Positions 17,617 through 26,358 of a stretch of 64,000 nt of DNA are shown here, piece by piece. Within the stretch, counting starts at the first letter, position 1, and the number at the start of each line of letters is the position of its first letter. The translations under genes were made by a program, and so were the position numbers. The stretch is from positions 1 to 64,000 of the forward strand of contig NZ_JAOEGN010000010.1 of assembly GCF_025446935.1 (NCBI RefSeq). Direction: 5' to 3'. Under the pieces are notes generated by a model. That model saw nothing but the letters and a program-made list of their open reading frames with translations. It did no database searches and was not told the DNA's origin. The DNA comes from Paracholeplasma vituli (GTDB taxonomy: Bacteria > Bacillota_I > Bacilli_A > Acholeplasmatales > UBA5453).

Positions 17617-19632
17617 ATGAAAAAACTATTCATGTTGTCCATCCTTGTATTAAGTCTTGGATTAATCGTTAAAAGTCCAATTCAAAGTAGTCAATCGTCT
17701 TCAGGGATTCCTTACAATACGTATACATTAGGGGAATACAATCGTTTGGTTCAAACTCAGACAGCCTATATTCCAGTGGGTGCTTTTAGCAACCTCAGTT
17801 TGAACAATCCTCAAGATATATATCAAAAAGATGATATTTTATATATCGCAGACACCGGAAACAAACGCGTCTTAAAAGTTGCTTTAAATGGTTCAGTTTT
17901 GGATACGTATTCCTCAACAGAATGGATCACACCGACAGGGATCTTTATTGAAGAACAGAAGATGTATATAGCTGATAAAGATGCGAGAACAATCTTTGTC
18001 TTTGATTTAACAACCAAACAAATTATAAGCCGAATCACAAAACCAACCTCTCCGATTTTTGGTCAAAATAACGCCTTTTTACCAATCAAAGTCGTTGTTG
18101 GTTCGAATGACGCTATTTATGTGGTTGGTGAAGGTTCCACCTCAGGAATCATTCAACTGAACTACGCCGGTGAATTTGTAGGGTACTTAGGGATTAACAG
18201 TGTCTCGATTTCATTTAGAAAGTTTTTATACAATCTATTTGTGAAACAGTCCGATTTAGCCTCATCACTACCACCGTCACCCACAAATGTGGCTTTAGGT
18301 CAAAAAGGGTCGATTTTAACCACCAATATTAACTTTGGACAATCCTTCAAACGTTTAAATATTTCAGGTGTAAATACCCTTTTAGGCGATACTAGATACC
18401 CAACTGAACCATTAAGTGATATATGGATGGATCAAGACAACTACATATATCTCGTATCAAGTACAGGCGAAATCTATGAATACGACGCGAATGGGCGTTT
18501 ATTGTTCCAATTTAATACCAAAGACCGTTCGATGAAACAAGGGTTAGGTTTGACCAATACCCCTGCAGGTATCACTACTGACTCAAACGGAAATCTTTAT
18601 ATTTTGGACCGTATTTACAATAATATTCAAATTTATCAAAGAACCGTATTCGTAGATTTGGTACACGAAGCAGTAACTTTATATAATGACGGTAGATACT
18701 TAGAATCGAAACCATTATGGGAAGAAATCTTAAGACAAAATACCGGATTCGCTCTCGCACACTCCGCTCTTGGTGAAGCGTTAGCCAAAGAAGGTAACTT
18801 TGATGACGCTTTGGATTCATTTTATGAAGCTAAAGACCTCAGTGGGTATTCAAATGCGTACTGGGAAATCCGAAATGTTGCGATTCAAAATAATCTTGTC
18901 ACTTGGATCATTATTCTTATCAGCATCATTGTAGTATTTAAGGTTGGTAAGAAAACGGTTGTATACTTGCCATTTTATGAATCAGCCAAATCGCGTGTTC
19001 ATAAAATTAGTGAAGTTGAACTGGTAAGTCAAATTAGACTTTCTAAGCAAATCTTCAAAAAACCAGCAGATTTGGTTTACTATGTGAAACGAGATAACCG
19101 AGGTAGCTATTTATCTGGTTTACTGGTATTCGTAGCGTTCTTAGTGGTTTACTTACTCGATACGTATCTATCTGGGTTCTTATTCAGAAACCACTCTGTT
19201 GGTAATGTTTTACAACAAGTAGGAATCGTTTCTATTGTATTTTTCTTATTTGTGACTGTGAACTATTTAGTATCCACATTCTCAGATGGTGAAGGTCGAT
19301 TCAAGGATGTCTTTGTGATGTCAGCTTATGCATTAGTCCCATTCATCCTATTCATCCCGATTATGACTGTTGTGTCGCATTTCCTGACTTATAATGAAGC
19401 CTTTATTTATACGTTCTATCATCAAATCGTCCTTTATTACACTGTATTCCTCTTTGTGTATACTTTAAAAGAAGTCCATAACTATACCCTATTTGAGACC
19501 ATCAAATCCATTTTACTGATTCTATTTGGTATGCTCATTATGGTTCTAATGGGGCTTCTCATTTACGCTTTCATTGGTCAAGTATGGGACTTCATTGTAT
19601 CTATTATTAAGGAGGTGATCTACCGTGCGTAA
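17617..19632 (+). CDS. NHL-repeat / TPR / YIP1-like membrane protein of unknown function
   Basis: The 671-residue protein has three clear parts. A signal sequence (about residues 1-22) leads to an extracellular NHL-type beta-propeller (about 45-345; repeats such as DILYIADTGNKRVLKV and GITTDSNGNLYILDRIY). Next is a short TPR-like helical stretch (about 350-425, EAVTLYNDGRYLESKPLWEEI). One membrane helix follows, then a cytoplasmic segment and a C-terminal cluster of about five helices resembling YIP1-family proteins. It sits between permeases and a DUF5696-like protein in the same operon, suggesting a structural or sensing part of the uptake machinery. No catalytic residues are recognisable. 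Confidence 0.7.
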   Translation: MKKLFMLSILVLSLGLIVKSPIQSSQSSSGIPYNTYTLGEYNRLVQTQTAYIPVGAFSNLSLNNPQDIYQKDDILYIADTGNKRVLKVALNGSVLDTYSSTEWITPTGIFIEEQKMYIADKDARTIFVFDLTTKQIISRITKPTSPIFGQNNAFLPIKVVVGSNDAIYVVGEGSTSGIIQLNYAGEFVGYLGINSVSISFRKFLYNLFVKQSDLASSLPPSPTNVALGQKGSILTTNINFGQSFKRLNISGVNTLLGDTRYPTEPLSDIWMDQDNYIYLVSSTGEIYEYDANGRLLFQFNTKDRSMKQGLGLTNTPAGITTDSNGNLYILDRIYNNIQIYQRTVFVDLVHEAVTLYNDGRYLESKPLWEEILRQNTGFALAHSALGEALAKEGNFDDALDSFYEAKDLSGYSNAYWEIRNVAIQNNLVTWIIILISIIVVFKVGKKTVVYLPFYESAKSRVHKISEVELVSQIRLSKQIFKKPADLVYYVKRDNRGSYLSGLLVFVAFLVVYLLDTYLSGFLFRNHSVGNVLQQVGIVSIVFFLFVTVNYLVSTFSDGEGRFKDVFVMSAYALVPFILFIPIMTVVSHFLTYNEAFIYTFYHQIVLYYTVFLFVYTLKEVHNYTLFETIKSILLILFGMLIMVLMGLLIYAFIGQVWDFIVSIIKEVIYRA

Positions 19633-21895
19633 AACTTTATGGCTTAAAGTAACTTCGGTTATCTTATCGATACTCGTGATATTTTCAATCAATCACGTGA
19701 TTCAAAGCGCATTCGTAGAAACCTCTGATCAAGCTTTACCAAGTTTCTCTGAACTTACCGATTATGTGTCATCGAATCGTTTTACTCAAACCGATGACTT
19801 AACTTTAGCAACCAGTCCATACACTTTAAATCCTGAACAAACCATCATCGATACGGAGCTCGGGATGGTTTACCTCGATCAAAGTTCACTGGCTTTTATG
19901 GTACAAAATGAAAATGGCTATGTGTTTTCATCGACAATCGACTACGAAACCTCCGGGTTGTCACCGAATTGGCAACGTCGTGTCAGAAGTGGTATTCATA
20001 TTTACTCTTACAATACGAACAACCCAAATAACGCGAGAACCGAAGAGTTTATATTATCTGAAAATACCTCTAAATCGGTTCAAATAATTGATAATGGCTT
20101 TGAGTCGACGATTACATTTGGTATTTCACGTATTCGACTTACCGTTAGAGTTCAATTTTTAACAGAAGGCATCTTTATTGAAATACCAAATGATTCGATT
20201 GTAGAATCCGGAAACCACAAGATCGGGTCCATTTATGTCTATCCTTATTTGGGGGCTGTCAAAGGTGACACGACACCTGGATACATGTTCATTCCTGATG
20301 GTGTAGGTGCACTCATTCGCTATCAGGTCGCTTCAACCACCAGACAATATACGAAGGAGTTTTACAACCCAAACTTTTCATTCAATATGGAAACCGATTT
20401 AAATCGAATGACAGCAGAGGGGACAGCACTTTACGCACCTGTATTTGGAATGGTCCACGGGATTGATCAAAATGCCATATTCGCAACCATTGAATCTGGC
20501 GCAGAAAATGGTATCTTAACCATTAATTTTGCAGGTACATTAACCCCTTATAACGCGATATTTACGGAATTCATATACCGCCGTATTTACAATCAACCAG
20601 TTGATAAAGCGAATCGTTTTATCCAAATTATGCAAGAAAAACGGAATCCTGTTGACATTAAAATTCGTTATCAACTGTTAACCAATGAGAACGCCAATTA
20701 TGTTGGTATGGCAAAAGCGTATCGCAATCAACTGATTGAACAAAATCAATTGATTAAGCAAACAGCTACTCGCGATAATAGTCCACTCAAATTAGAATCG
20801 ATTGGGTTAGTTAAAAATGAAGGGTTATTATTTGCAGAGACTAACGTCATGACGACATTAAAGTCACTCACGTCAATTGTAAAATCCTTAAATAGTGAAA
20901 TCGATGAAATCATAGTTGCTTATCAAGGCTTCACAAAATCAGGTGCGACCTGGGATGGCCCTGTTTATGAAGGTTTATCCAATCGTATTGGTGGAGCTAA
21001 AGATATCGAACGATTAAAAGCAGAAGTCGGCGAACTCTATTTTGTTACAGAATCATTAAAAGCGAGCTCACGTTCTGGTGATTATCAAAGTTTTAGAGAT
21101 TTAGCTAAAAAAATCAACGAACAAACGTATCGATTCCAAGAATATGACCACAGTCGTTACCTTTTAAAACACAGTAAAGTCACTTCAAGCTTCAATCAAA
21201 CGTTAAAGAGTGTCAGCAGATACGCTGTTGATGGCTTAGCCATGAGTTCGATTGGTAACACATTATATGCTGATTATGGTACAGGTGTATCGCTATCTGA
21301 ATCGATGCGTATTTTCCAAGACCTCTTAAAGGGCGTTGAAAAGAAGATAGCCTTATACGACGCATATGCCTATATGTGGGGCACCATGAATGCCTACTTT
21401 GATGTTCCGATGTATTCGAGTCAGTACTTGTCATTCTCGGATACTGTTCCATTTATACCAATCGTTTTAAACGGGTATATGGATTTATATGGGGCAAACG
21501 CGAACTTTTATGACTACGCGAGAGACCAGCTCTTAAGAAGCATTGATTACGGCATTAATATCTCATTCATGGTTACAGAAGCGTCTTCAAAGAAACTTCA
21601 AGACACCGGATTAAGTGGCATTTATACCTCGCGTTTCACCGATTTAAAACCAGCCATTTTGACCTATTATATGTTTGTTAATGACGCTTTAAAACATGTT
21701 CAAAATCAAGCGATTGTGGATCGAACGGTCCTACAAACAGGTGTCGTTAAAGTGGTCTATGAAAATCAAACCGAAATTTATATAAACTACCTTAATCAAT
21801 CGGTTGTAGTAGAAGGTCGAACCATAGAACAGAAGCATTTCGTCGTAATCCAAAATGGTATCGAAGTTTCAACTGTAAAAGGCGGTGGTATCTAA
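19625..21895 (+). CDS. DUF5696-like membrane-anchored extracellular protein, possible glycoside hydrolase
   Basis: The 756-residue protein starts with a single N-terminal membrane helix (about residues 7-26) and should be extracellular. Residues 40-330 look like beta-sandwich. The middle 390-650 has alternating strand and helix with many acidic and aromatic residues (EIDEIIVAYQGFTKSGATWDGPVY, VDGLAMSSIGNTLYADYG), compatible with a TIM barrel. The end is beta-rich again. That order recalls GH101/GH129-type enzymes, but no catalytic pair can be named. The GTG start follows AAGGAGGTGA and overlaps the previous gene by 8 bases; the stop overlaps the next start by one base. I recognise it as DUF5696-like from overall pattern only. 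Confidence 0.65.
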   Translation: MRKTLWLKVTSVILSILVIFSINHVIQSAFVETSDQALPSFSELTDYVSSNRFTQTDDLTLATSPYTLNPEQTIIDTELGMVYLDQSSLAFMVQNENGYVFSSTIDYETSGLSPNWQRRVRSGIHIYSYNTNNPNNARTEEFILSENTSKSVQIIDNGFESTITFGISRIRLTVRVQFLTEGIFIEIPNDSIVESGNHKIGSIYVYPYLGAVKGDTTPGYMFIPDGVGALIRYQVASTTRQYTKEFYNPNFSFNMETDLNRMTAEGTALYAPVFGMVHGIDQNAIFATIESGAENGILTINFAGTLTPYNAIFTEFIYRRIYNQPVDKANRFIQIMQEKRNPVDIKIRYQLLTNENANYVGMAKAYRNQLIEQNQLIKQTATRDNSPLKLESIGLVKNEGLLFAETNVMTTLKSLTSIVKSLNSEIDEIIVAYQGFTKSGATWDGPVYEGLSNRIGGAKDIERLKAEVGELYFVTESLKASSRSGDYQSFRDLAKKINEQTYRFQEYDHSRYLLKHSKVTSSFNQTLKSVSRYAVDGLAMSSIGNTLYADYGTGVSLSESMRIFQDLLKGVEKKIALYDAYAYMWGTMNAYFDVPMYSSQYLSFSDTVPFIPIVLNGYMDLYGANANFYDYARDQLLRSIDYGINISFMVTEASSKKLQDTGLSGIYTSRFTDLKPAILTYYMFVNDALKHVQNQAIVDRTVLQTGVVKVVYENQTEIYINYLNQSVVVEGRTIEQKHFVVIQNGIEVSTVKGGGI

Positions 21896-22770
21896 TGGGA
21901 AAACCACTATCTAGAGCAACCCGTGAAAACCTATTTGGATACACGTTCATCGGTATATGGATTCTTGGATTCTTCATTTTTATGCTATATCCACTTTTAA
22001 CCTCCATCATTTACAGTTTAAGTGATGTTAAATTAACCGCAGACGGAATTGTGTCTAAGTTTGTAGGATTCAAGAATTACATCGATCTATTCAAAATTGA
22101 AAAAGGGTTTGAATTTATCGAAGCACTCACCGCGTACTTACGACAAATGGTGTTACAAATTCCAGTTATCATCGTATTCTCGATCTTAATCGCACTATTG
22201 TTAAATCAAAAGATTAAAAGCCGTGGCATTTTCAGATCAATCTTCTTCCTACCCGTCATCATTTCCTCTGGGCCAGTCATTAACGAACTCATAGAACACG
22301 GTGCTGGTGGGACCAATATCTTTGAATCGTACGGGTTTATCACGATTATTCAAAACAGTTTGTCTACCGATTTGGCAAAACCGATTGTCGATTTGTTTTC
22401 ACAAATCATCATTATATTTTGGTTTAGTGGGGTACAAATCTTGATTTTCTTAGCAGGGTTACAAAAGATTGATCAACAAATCTATGAAGCTGCACAAATT
22501 GATGGTGCAGGTCCATGGCAAGCCTTTTGGAAGATTACGATGCCTTCATTGAGTAGTTTAATCTTAGTTAACAGTATTTATACCATCGTGTTATTATCCA
22601 CATTCTCAGAAAATAAAGTCATTCTCTCGATTAAATCCAATTTATTCAACTCTGTTACAGGGTTTGGGATGGCTTCAGCGATGGCGTGGATGTACGCACT
22701 CATTGTATTCTTAGCCATTGGCTTAGTTGGGCTACTCTTTAGAAGTAGACAACCAAGAAGGAGGTATTGA
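21895..22770 (+). CDS. Sugar ABC transporter permease (MalF/UgpA type), second pair
   Basis: This 291-residue membrane protein has six predicted helices and the EAA loop YEAAQIDGAGPWQAFWKITM (about residues 195-214). It is the first of a second permease pair in the locus; its partner begins 3 bases after its stop. Being separated from the first pair by the NHL and DUF5696 genes, it is likely a distinct channel or an alternative permease with different size preference. No dedicated solute-binding gene lies directly in front of it, so it may use the 974-residue fusion protein or share the lipoprotein. Confidence 0.9.
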   Translation: MGKPLSRATRENLFGYTFIGIWILGFFIFMLYPLLTSIIYSLSDVKLTADGIVSKFVGFKNYIDLFKIEKGFEFIEALTAYLRQMVLQIPVIIVFSILIALLLNQKIKSRGIFRSIFFLPVIISSGPVINELIEHGAGGTNIFESYGFITIIQNSLSTDLAKPIVDLFSQIIIIFWFSGVQILIFLAGLQKIDQQIYEAAQIDGAGPWQAFWKITMPSLSSLILVNSIYTIVLLSTFSENKVILSIKSNLFNSVTGFGMASAMAWMYALIVFLAIGLVGLLFRSRQPRRRY

Positions 22771-22772
22771 GT

Positions 22773-23690
22773 ATGCAAAATCGAAAAGCAACCATTCAAA
22801 AGTTCTTTTTAGGCAGACACTTTACCGATGGCATTATTTTTAAAGTAATTATATATGTCTTATTAATCTCAATTGGATTTGTCTATGTCTACCCAATGCT
22901 ATACATGGTATCAAACAGTTTGAAGAGTCAAAGTGACATCATTAACCCAATAATTAACTGGGTACCTTCGGCATTTTACATGGGAAACTATCAAAGTGCA
23001 TTTAAGGTGCTAAATTACTTTGAAACACTTTATAAGAGTATTTGGATTACATTATTACCAGCCATTATTCAGACCTTGGTTACATCAGTGATTGGGTATG
23101 GGTTCGCTACCTTTAACTTTAAGTTTAAAAAAGTGTGGTTCATCTTGGTACTTTTAACCTTTGTCATTCCCCCACAAGTCTACATGATTCCACGTTTCGT
23201 TATGTTTTTTAGACTTTATTTATACCGTACTCCATTCGCAATCATCCTACCAGCAGTATTTGGACAAGGGTTAAATTCAGCCATCTTCATTTTGATTTTC
23301 TATCAATTCTTCAAAATGATTCCAAAAGCCTTAAACGAAGCGGCAGAAATCGACGGTGCGACCCCATTTTATATATTCTTTAGAATGGCTGTACCACTCT
23401 CTGTGCCAGCTTACATCACCAGTTTCTTATTTGGATTGGTCTGGTATTGGAATGAAACCTACATATCGAGTTTATTCTTAGACTCGAACGACGCCAACAT
23501 GCAGCTCAAACTCGCGAACTTCGTATCCGAGTATTCCCAAATGGGTGGGTCTGAGCAATTGGTTATGTTAAACGAAGGGGTTCGCTTAGCTGCGACTCTA
23601 CTCATCATCTTGCCGATGATTATCGTCTACTTCACGATGCAACGCTGGTTCGTTGAAGGGGTCGAAAAGACCGGCATCACAGGAGAATAA
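22773..23690 (+). CDS. Sugar ABC transporter permease (MalG/UgpE type), second pair
   Basis: This is a MalG-type permease of about 305 residues with six predicted helices and the EAA motif LNEAAEIDGATPFYIFFRMA. The start is set at ATG 22773, which lies 7 bases after AAGGAGGT; the in-frame TTG at 22767 is too close to that site. The next gene, the glucanase lipoprotein, begins 3 bases after the stop, so they are coupled. As with the first pair, the energising ATPase must come from elsewhere in the genome. Confidence 0.9.
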   Translation: MQNRKATIQKFFLGRHFTDGIIFKVIIYVLLISIGFVYVYPMLYMVSNSLKSQSDIINPIINWVPSAFYMGNYQSAFKVLNYFETLYKSIWITLLPAIIQTLVTSVIGYGFATFNFKFKKVWFILVLLTFVIPPQVYMIPRFVMFFRLYLYRTPFAIILPAVFGQGLNSAIFILIFYQFFKMIPKALNEAAEIDGATPFYIFFRMAVPLSVPAYITSFLFGLVWYWNETYISSLFLDSNDANMQLKLANFVSEYSQMGGSEQLVMLNEGVRLAATLLIILPMIIVYFTMQRWFVEGVEKTGITGE

Positions 23691-23692
23691 TT

Positions 23693-25030
23693 ATGAAAAA
23701 ACTTACGACTTTCCTCGTTTTAGCCCTGAGTATCTTCGTCTTAGTGGCGTGTGGTTCTAAAGACCCTTACCCAGTGAACAATAAGTCTTACCGTGTAAAC
23801 GTAAGACAAAATGTCGATGAGGTCGTCTTAGAAGAATTAGAACTCGCTTTTGATTTCTTTTGGGAAACCCAAAATACCAATGAATCTCAAGCAGGGTATG
23901 GTTTAATTCCAGACCGTTACCATACCAATACAAATACGGTTGGTACAGTCGCTTCCATCGCCTCTGTTGGATTTGGCTTAACAGCGATTCCAGTTGGGGT
24001 TGAAAATGGGTTTATTACACGTGAAGAAGGTGAAGAACGTGCCTTTAAGACGTTAGAGTCGATGTTGAAACTCGACCGTCGTCATGGATTCTTTTTCCAC
24101 TTTATGAGTATGACAACCGGTGAACGTGTTTGGGAAAGTGAAGTCTCTATCATCGATACTGCACTCTTCATCAATGGTGCGCTTACTGCTGGACAATTTT
24201 TTGGTGGAAGAACTCAAAAGTTAGCCGAACAGCTCTATGAAGAAATTGAATGGAACTGGTATTATGACGCCGCTCAAAGCCGTTTCTATATGGGTTACTG
24301 GCCAGAACGTGGGTTTGCAGGACATTGGGATTCCTATGCGGAACAGCTTATGTTATATGTCCTAGCCGCGGGTAGTCCAACTTATCCAGTCGGTAAGAGT
24401 GCTTATAACCGAATGAAACTTTCTTCAACACTCCACAGTTCAACTGAAAACTATGGTGCGTTCTATTCAACCCATACAGGTAGTATCTTCACATACCAAT
24501 TTTCACACGCATGGATTGATTTTGAATCTTATAATGACGCAGCTGGATTCAATTGGTTCACGAATTCGGTACATGCCACAGAAGCAGCCATAGCATATGC
24601 GAAAACACTCACTTCAATATACCCAGGTATCAATGAAAACTCTTGGGGGATGTCTGCCGCAGATGGTCCTAATGGCTACAAAGGTAATTATGGATCGGGT
24701 CCATCGGCAGGGAATGCCCATTTCAACGACGGGACTGTCCCAGCTTATGGAGCGATTGGATCTATTGTCTTTAAACCAGAAGCAGCCATTAACGCCATGA
24801 AAAACTATCGAACGTTCCCACAATTCCATTCGAAATATGGATTTAAAGACGCTTATAACCTTTCCGTTGGTGTAAATGGATGGTTTGGTAACGACATTAT
24901 TGGTATCGATAAGGGGATTTCACTCGTGATGTTAGAAAACTATATGTCTGGCATGATTTGGGAGATTTTCATGGAAATTGACTATGTTCAAGAAGGTCTT
25001 AAGAATCTCGAATTTCAAAAAGTAGAATAA
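23693..25030 (+). CDS. Glucoamylase-like (GH144-type) lipoprotein, probable extracellular endo-beta-1,2-glucanase
   Basis: This 445-residue protein has a lipoprotein signal (lipobox LVAC, Cys20) and a glycoamylase-like (alpha/alpha)6-barrel domain. That domain includes GH144 endo-beta-1,2-glucanases and the related domain of cyclic beta-1,2-glucan synthases. Recognisable blocks are ELAFDFFWETQN, GVENGFITREEGEERAFKTL, VSIIDTALFINGAL with Asp155, and HWDSYAEQLMLYVLA with Glu217, an acidic pair in the substrate cleft region. As a surface lipoprotein it would cut polymer before import. The assignment to beta-1,2-glucan rests on family membership and on the GH94 and GH3 neighbours. It ends the first transcription unit; a hairpin and a new promoter follow. 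Confidence 0.8.
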   Translation: MKKLTTFLVLALSIFVLVACGSKDPYPVNNKSYRVNVRQNVDEVVLEELELAFDFFWETQNTNESQAGYGLIPDRYHTNTNTVGTVASIASVGFGLTAIPVGVENGFITREEGEERAFKTLESMLKLDRRHGFFFHFMSMTTGERVWESEVSIIDTALFINGALTAGQFFGGRTQKLAEQLYEEIEWNWYYDAAQSRFYMGYWPERGFAGHWDSYAEQLMLYVLAAGSPTYPVGKSAYNRMKLSSTLHSSTENYGAFYSTHTGSIFTYQFSHAWIDFESYNDAAGFNWFTNSVHATEAAIAYAKTLTSIYPGINENSWGMSAADGPNGYKGNYGSGPSAGNAHFNDGTVPAYGAIGSIVFKPEAAINAMKNYRTFPQFHSKYGFKDAYNLSVGVNGWFGNDIIGIDKGISLVMLENYMSGMIWEIFMEIDYVQEGLKNLEFQKVE

Positions 25031-25050
25031 TGCATAAAAGCCCATTATGC

Positions 25051-25077
25051 CCTAGGGTTTGAGTTGAAAACCCTAGG
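25051..25077 (+). terminator. Hairpin between the two glucanase genes
   Basis: CCTAGGGTTT/AAACCCTAGG forms a perfect 10-base stem with a 7-base loop, 20 bases after the stop codon. It lacks a strong T tract (AATTT follows), so it may attenuate rather than fully stop transcription. Its right arm overlaps the following promoter spacer. Confidence 0.55.
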
Positions 25078-25120
25078 AATTTGGGTTAAAATAGAGTAGG
25101 TTAAACGTTTCAATTTAACC
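25064..25120 (+). promoter_or_regulatory. Internal promoter with LacI-family operator before the cytosolic hydrolase genes
   Basis: TTGAAA (25064-25069) and TAAAAT (25087-25092) are 17 bases apart. Immediately downstream lies a palindrome GGTTAAA-N8-TTTAACC (25099-25120), whose core reads TTGAAACGTTTAA on the minus strand. It resembles the palindrome in front of lacI at 10308-10325 and has the same position relative to the promoter. The regulator at 10393 is the obvious candidate. Confidence 0.75.
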
Positions 25121-25131
25121 AGGAGCCCAGT

Positions 25132-26358
25132 ATGAATACAAAAAAAACCATCGAACATATTCAAAAAACAGCCTTTGATTTTTTTATGAATGAAACCAAT
25201 TTTAACGAAACAGAAACCGGATTTGGGATGACACTTGACCATACTGAAAAAAAGGGTGTCGCAACCATCGCAGCGGTTGGTTTTACCCTATCCGCCTATG
25301 TGGTAGGAGATGTTTATGGCTATATCTCTAAAGAAGAGGCCTTAGATAAAGTGAAGAAAACCTTACTGACCCTGCGTGACCATGTGAGTCATTATGAAGG
25401 TCTTTTCGCGCATTTTATTGATTTTCACACTGGTAAACGCTTAGGACATTGTGAATATTCCACCATCGATACCGCACTCGCTTTAAATGGGGTCATTACA
25501 GTGGATAGTTATTTTAATGACGACACGATTCACGCTTTAGCGAATGACATCATCAAGCGCGTGAACTTTGATATGTTGATTCATACCCATGAAGGTAAAA
25601 AACGCCTCTACATGGCTTATAACCCGGATAAGAAAGGCGATTACGTCACAGATAAACCGGGATTCATCCACCACTGGGGGATGTTTGCTGAACAACTCAT
25701 GATGTATGTCATGATTGCAGGCCTTAAAGAAGACAAAAACGAATCGAAGGCTCTATACAATGGCTTCGATCGTATCTATAAATCGTATCAAAAACACCAT
25801 TATATCATTACACCAGGGAATACCTTATTTGTGTATCAGTTTCCACTGGCTTGGCTCAATTTAGAAGACATTGAGGATGCGGATGGCATAAACTGGTTCA
25901 TCAATGCGAAAAAAGCGACTTACGGTCACCGTGCTTTTTGTCTAAGACACCAAAAGACATTTAAAACATTCAACCATTACAGCTTTGGCTTAACCGCGGG
26001 GTATACACCGACTGGCTATTATGTTGCGAATGCATTACCAAATACCTTAGGTAAATACTATACCAACGGCACGATTTCACCGTCTGCGATGGTGGGCAGT
26101 TTACCTTTCGCTCCTGAAATCGTCTTACCAGCCATTAGGAAAATGGTAGAAGATCCTAAACTATGGGGCAAATACGGTTTAGTTGGTGCTTATAATTATG
26201 AAAATGGTACTTGGATTTCTAATCGTGACTATGCTTTAGATAAAGGCCTTGAACTATTAATGTGTAATGCCTATTTATCCAAAGATGTCATGCGTGCTTA
26301 TATGAAACACCCAATCATTCAAAAGGGTATGGAGGTCTTACAGTGGCGAAAGATTTAA
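25132..26358 (+). CDS. Cytosolic GH144-like glucanase paralogue
   Basis: This 408-residue protein is related to the lipoprotein at 23693 but has no signal peptide, so it should act inside the cell. The equivalent motifs are YSTIDTALALNGVI with Asp113 and HHWGMFAEQLMMYVMIAGL with Glu187; the C-terminal part (AYNYENGTWISNRDYALDKG) also matches. It is the first gene after the internal promoter and is followed by GH13, GH3 and GH94 genes with overlapping or short junctions. It would trim imported oligosaccharides. A strictly exo- or endo- mode cannot be told from sequence. Confidence 0.8.
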   Translation: MNTKKTIEHIQKTAFDFFMNETNFNETETGFGMTLDHTEKKGVATIAAVGFTLSAYVVGDVYGYISKEEALDKVKKTLLTLRDHVSHYEGLFAHFIDFHTGKRLGHCEYSTIDTALALNGVITVDSYFNDDTIHALANDIIKRVNFDMLIHTHEGKKRLYMAYNPDKKGDYVTDKPGFIHHWGMFAEQLMMYVMIAGLKEDKNESKALYNGFDRIYKSYQKHHYIITPGNTLFVYQFPLAWLNLEDIEDADGINWFINAKKATYGHRAFCLRHQKTFKTFNHYSFGLTAGYTPTGYYVANALPNTLGKYYTNGTISPSAMVGSLPFAPEIVLPAIRKMVEDPKLWGKYGLVGAYNYENGTWISNRDYALDKGLELLMCNAYLSKDVMRAYMKHPIIQKGMEVLQWRKI

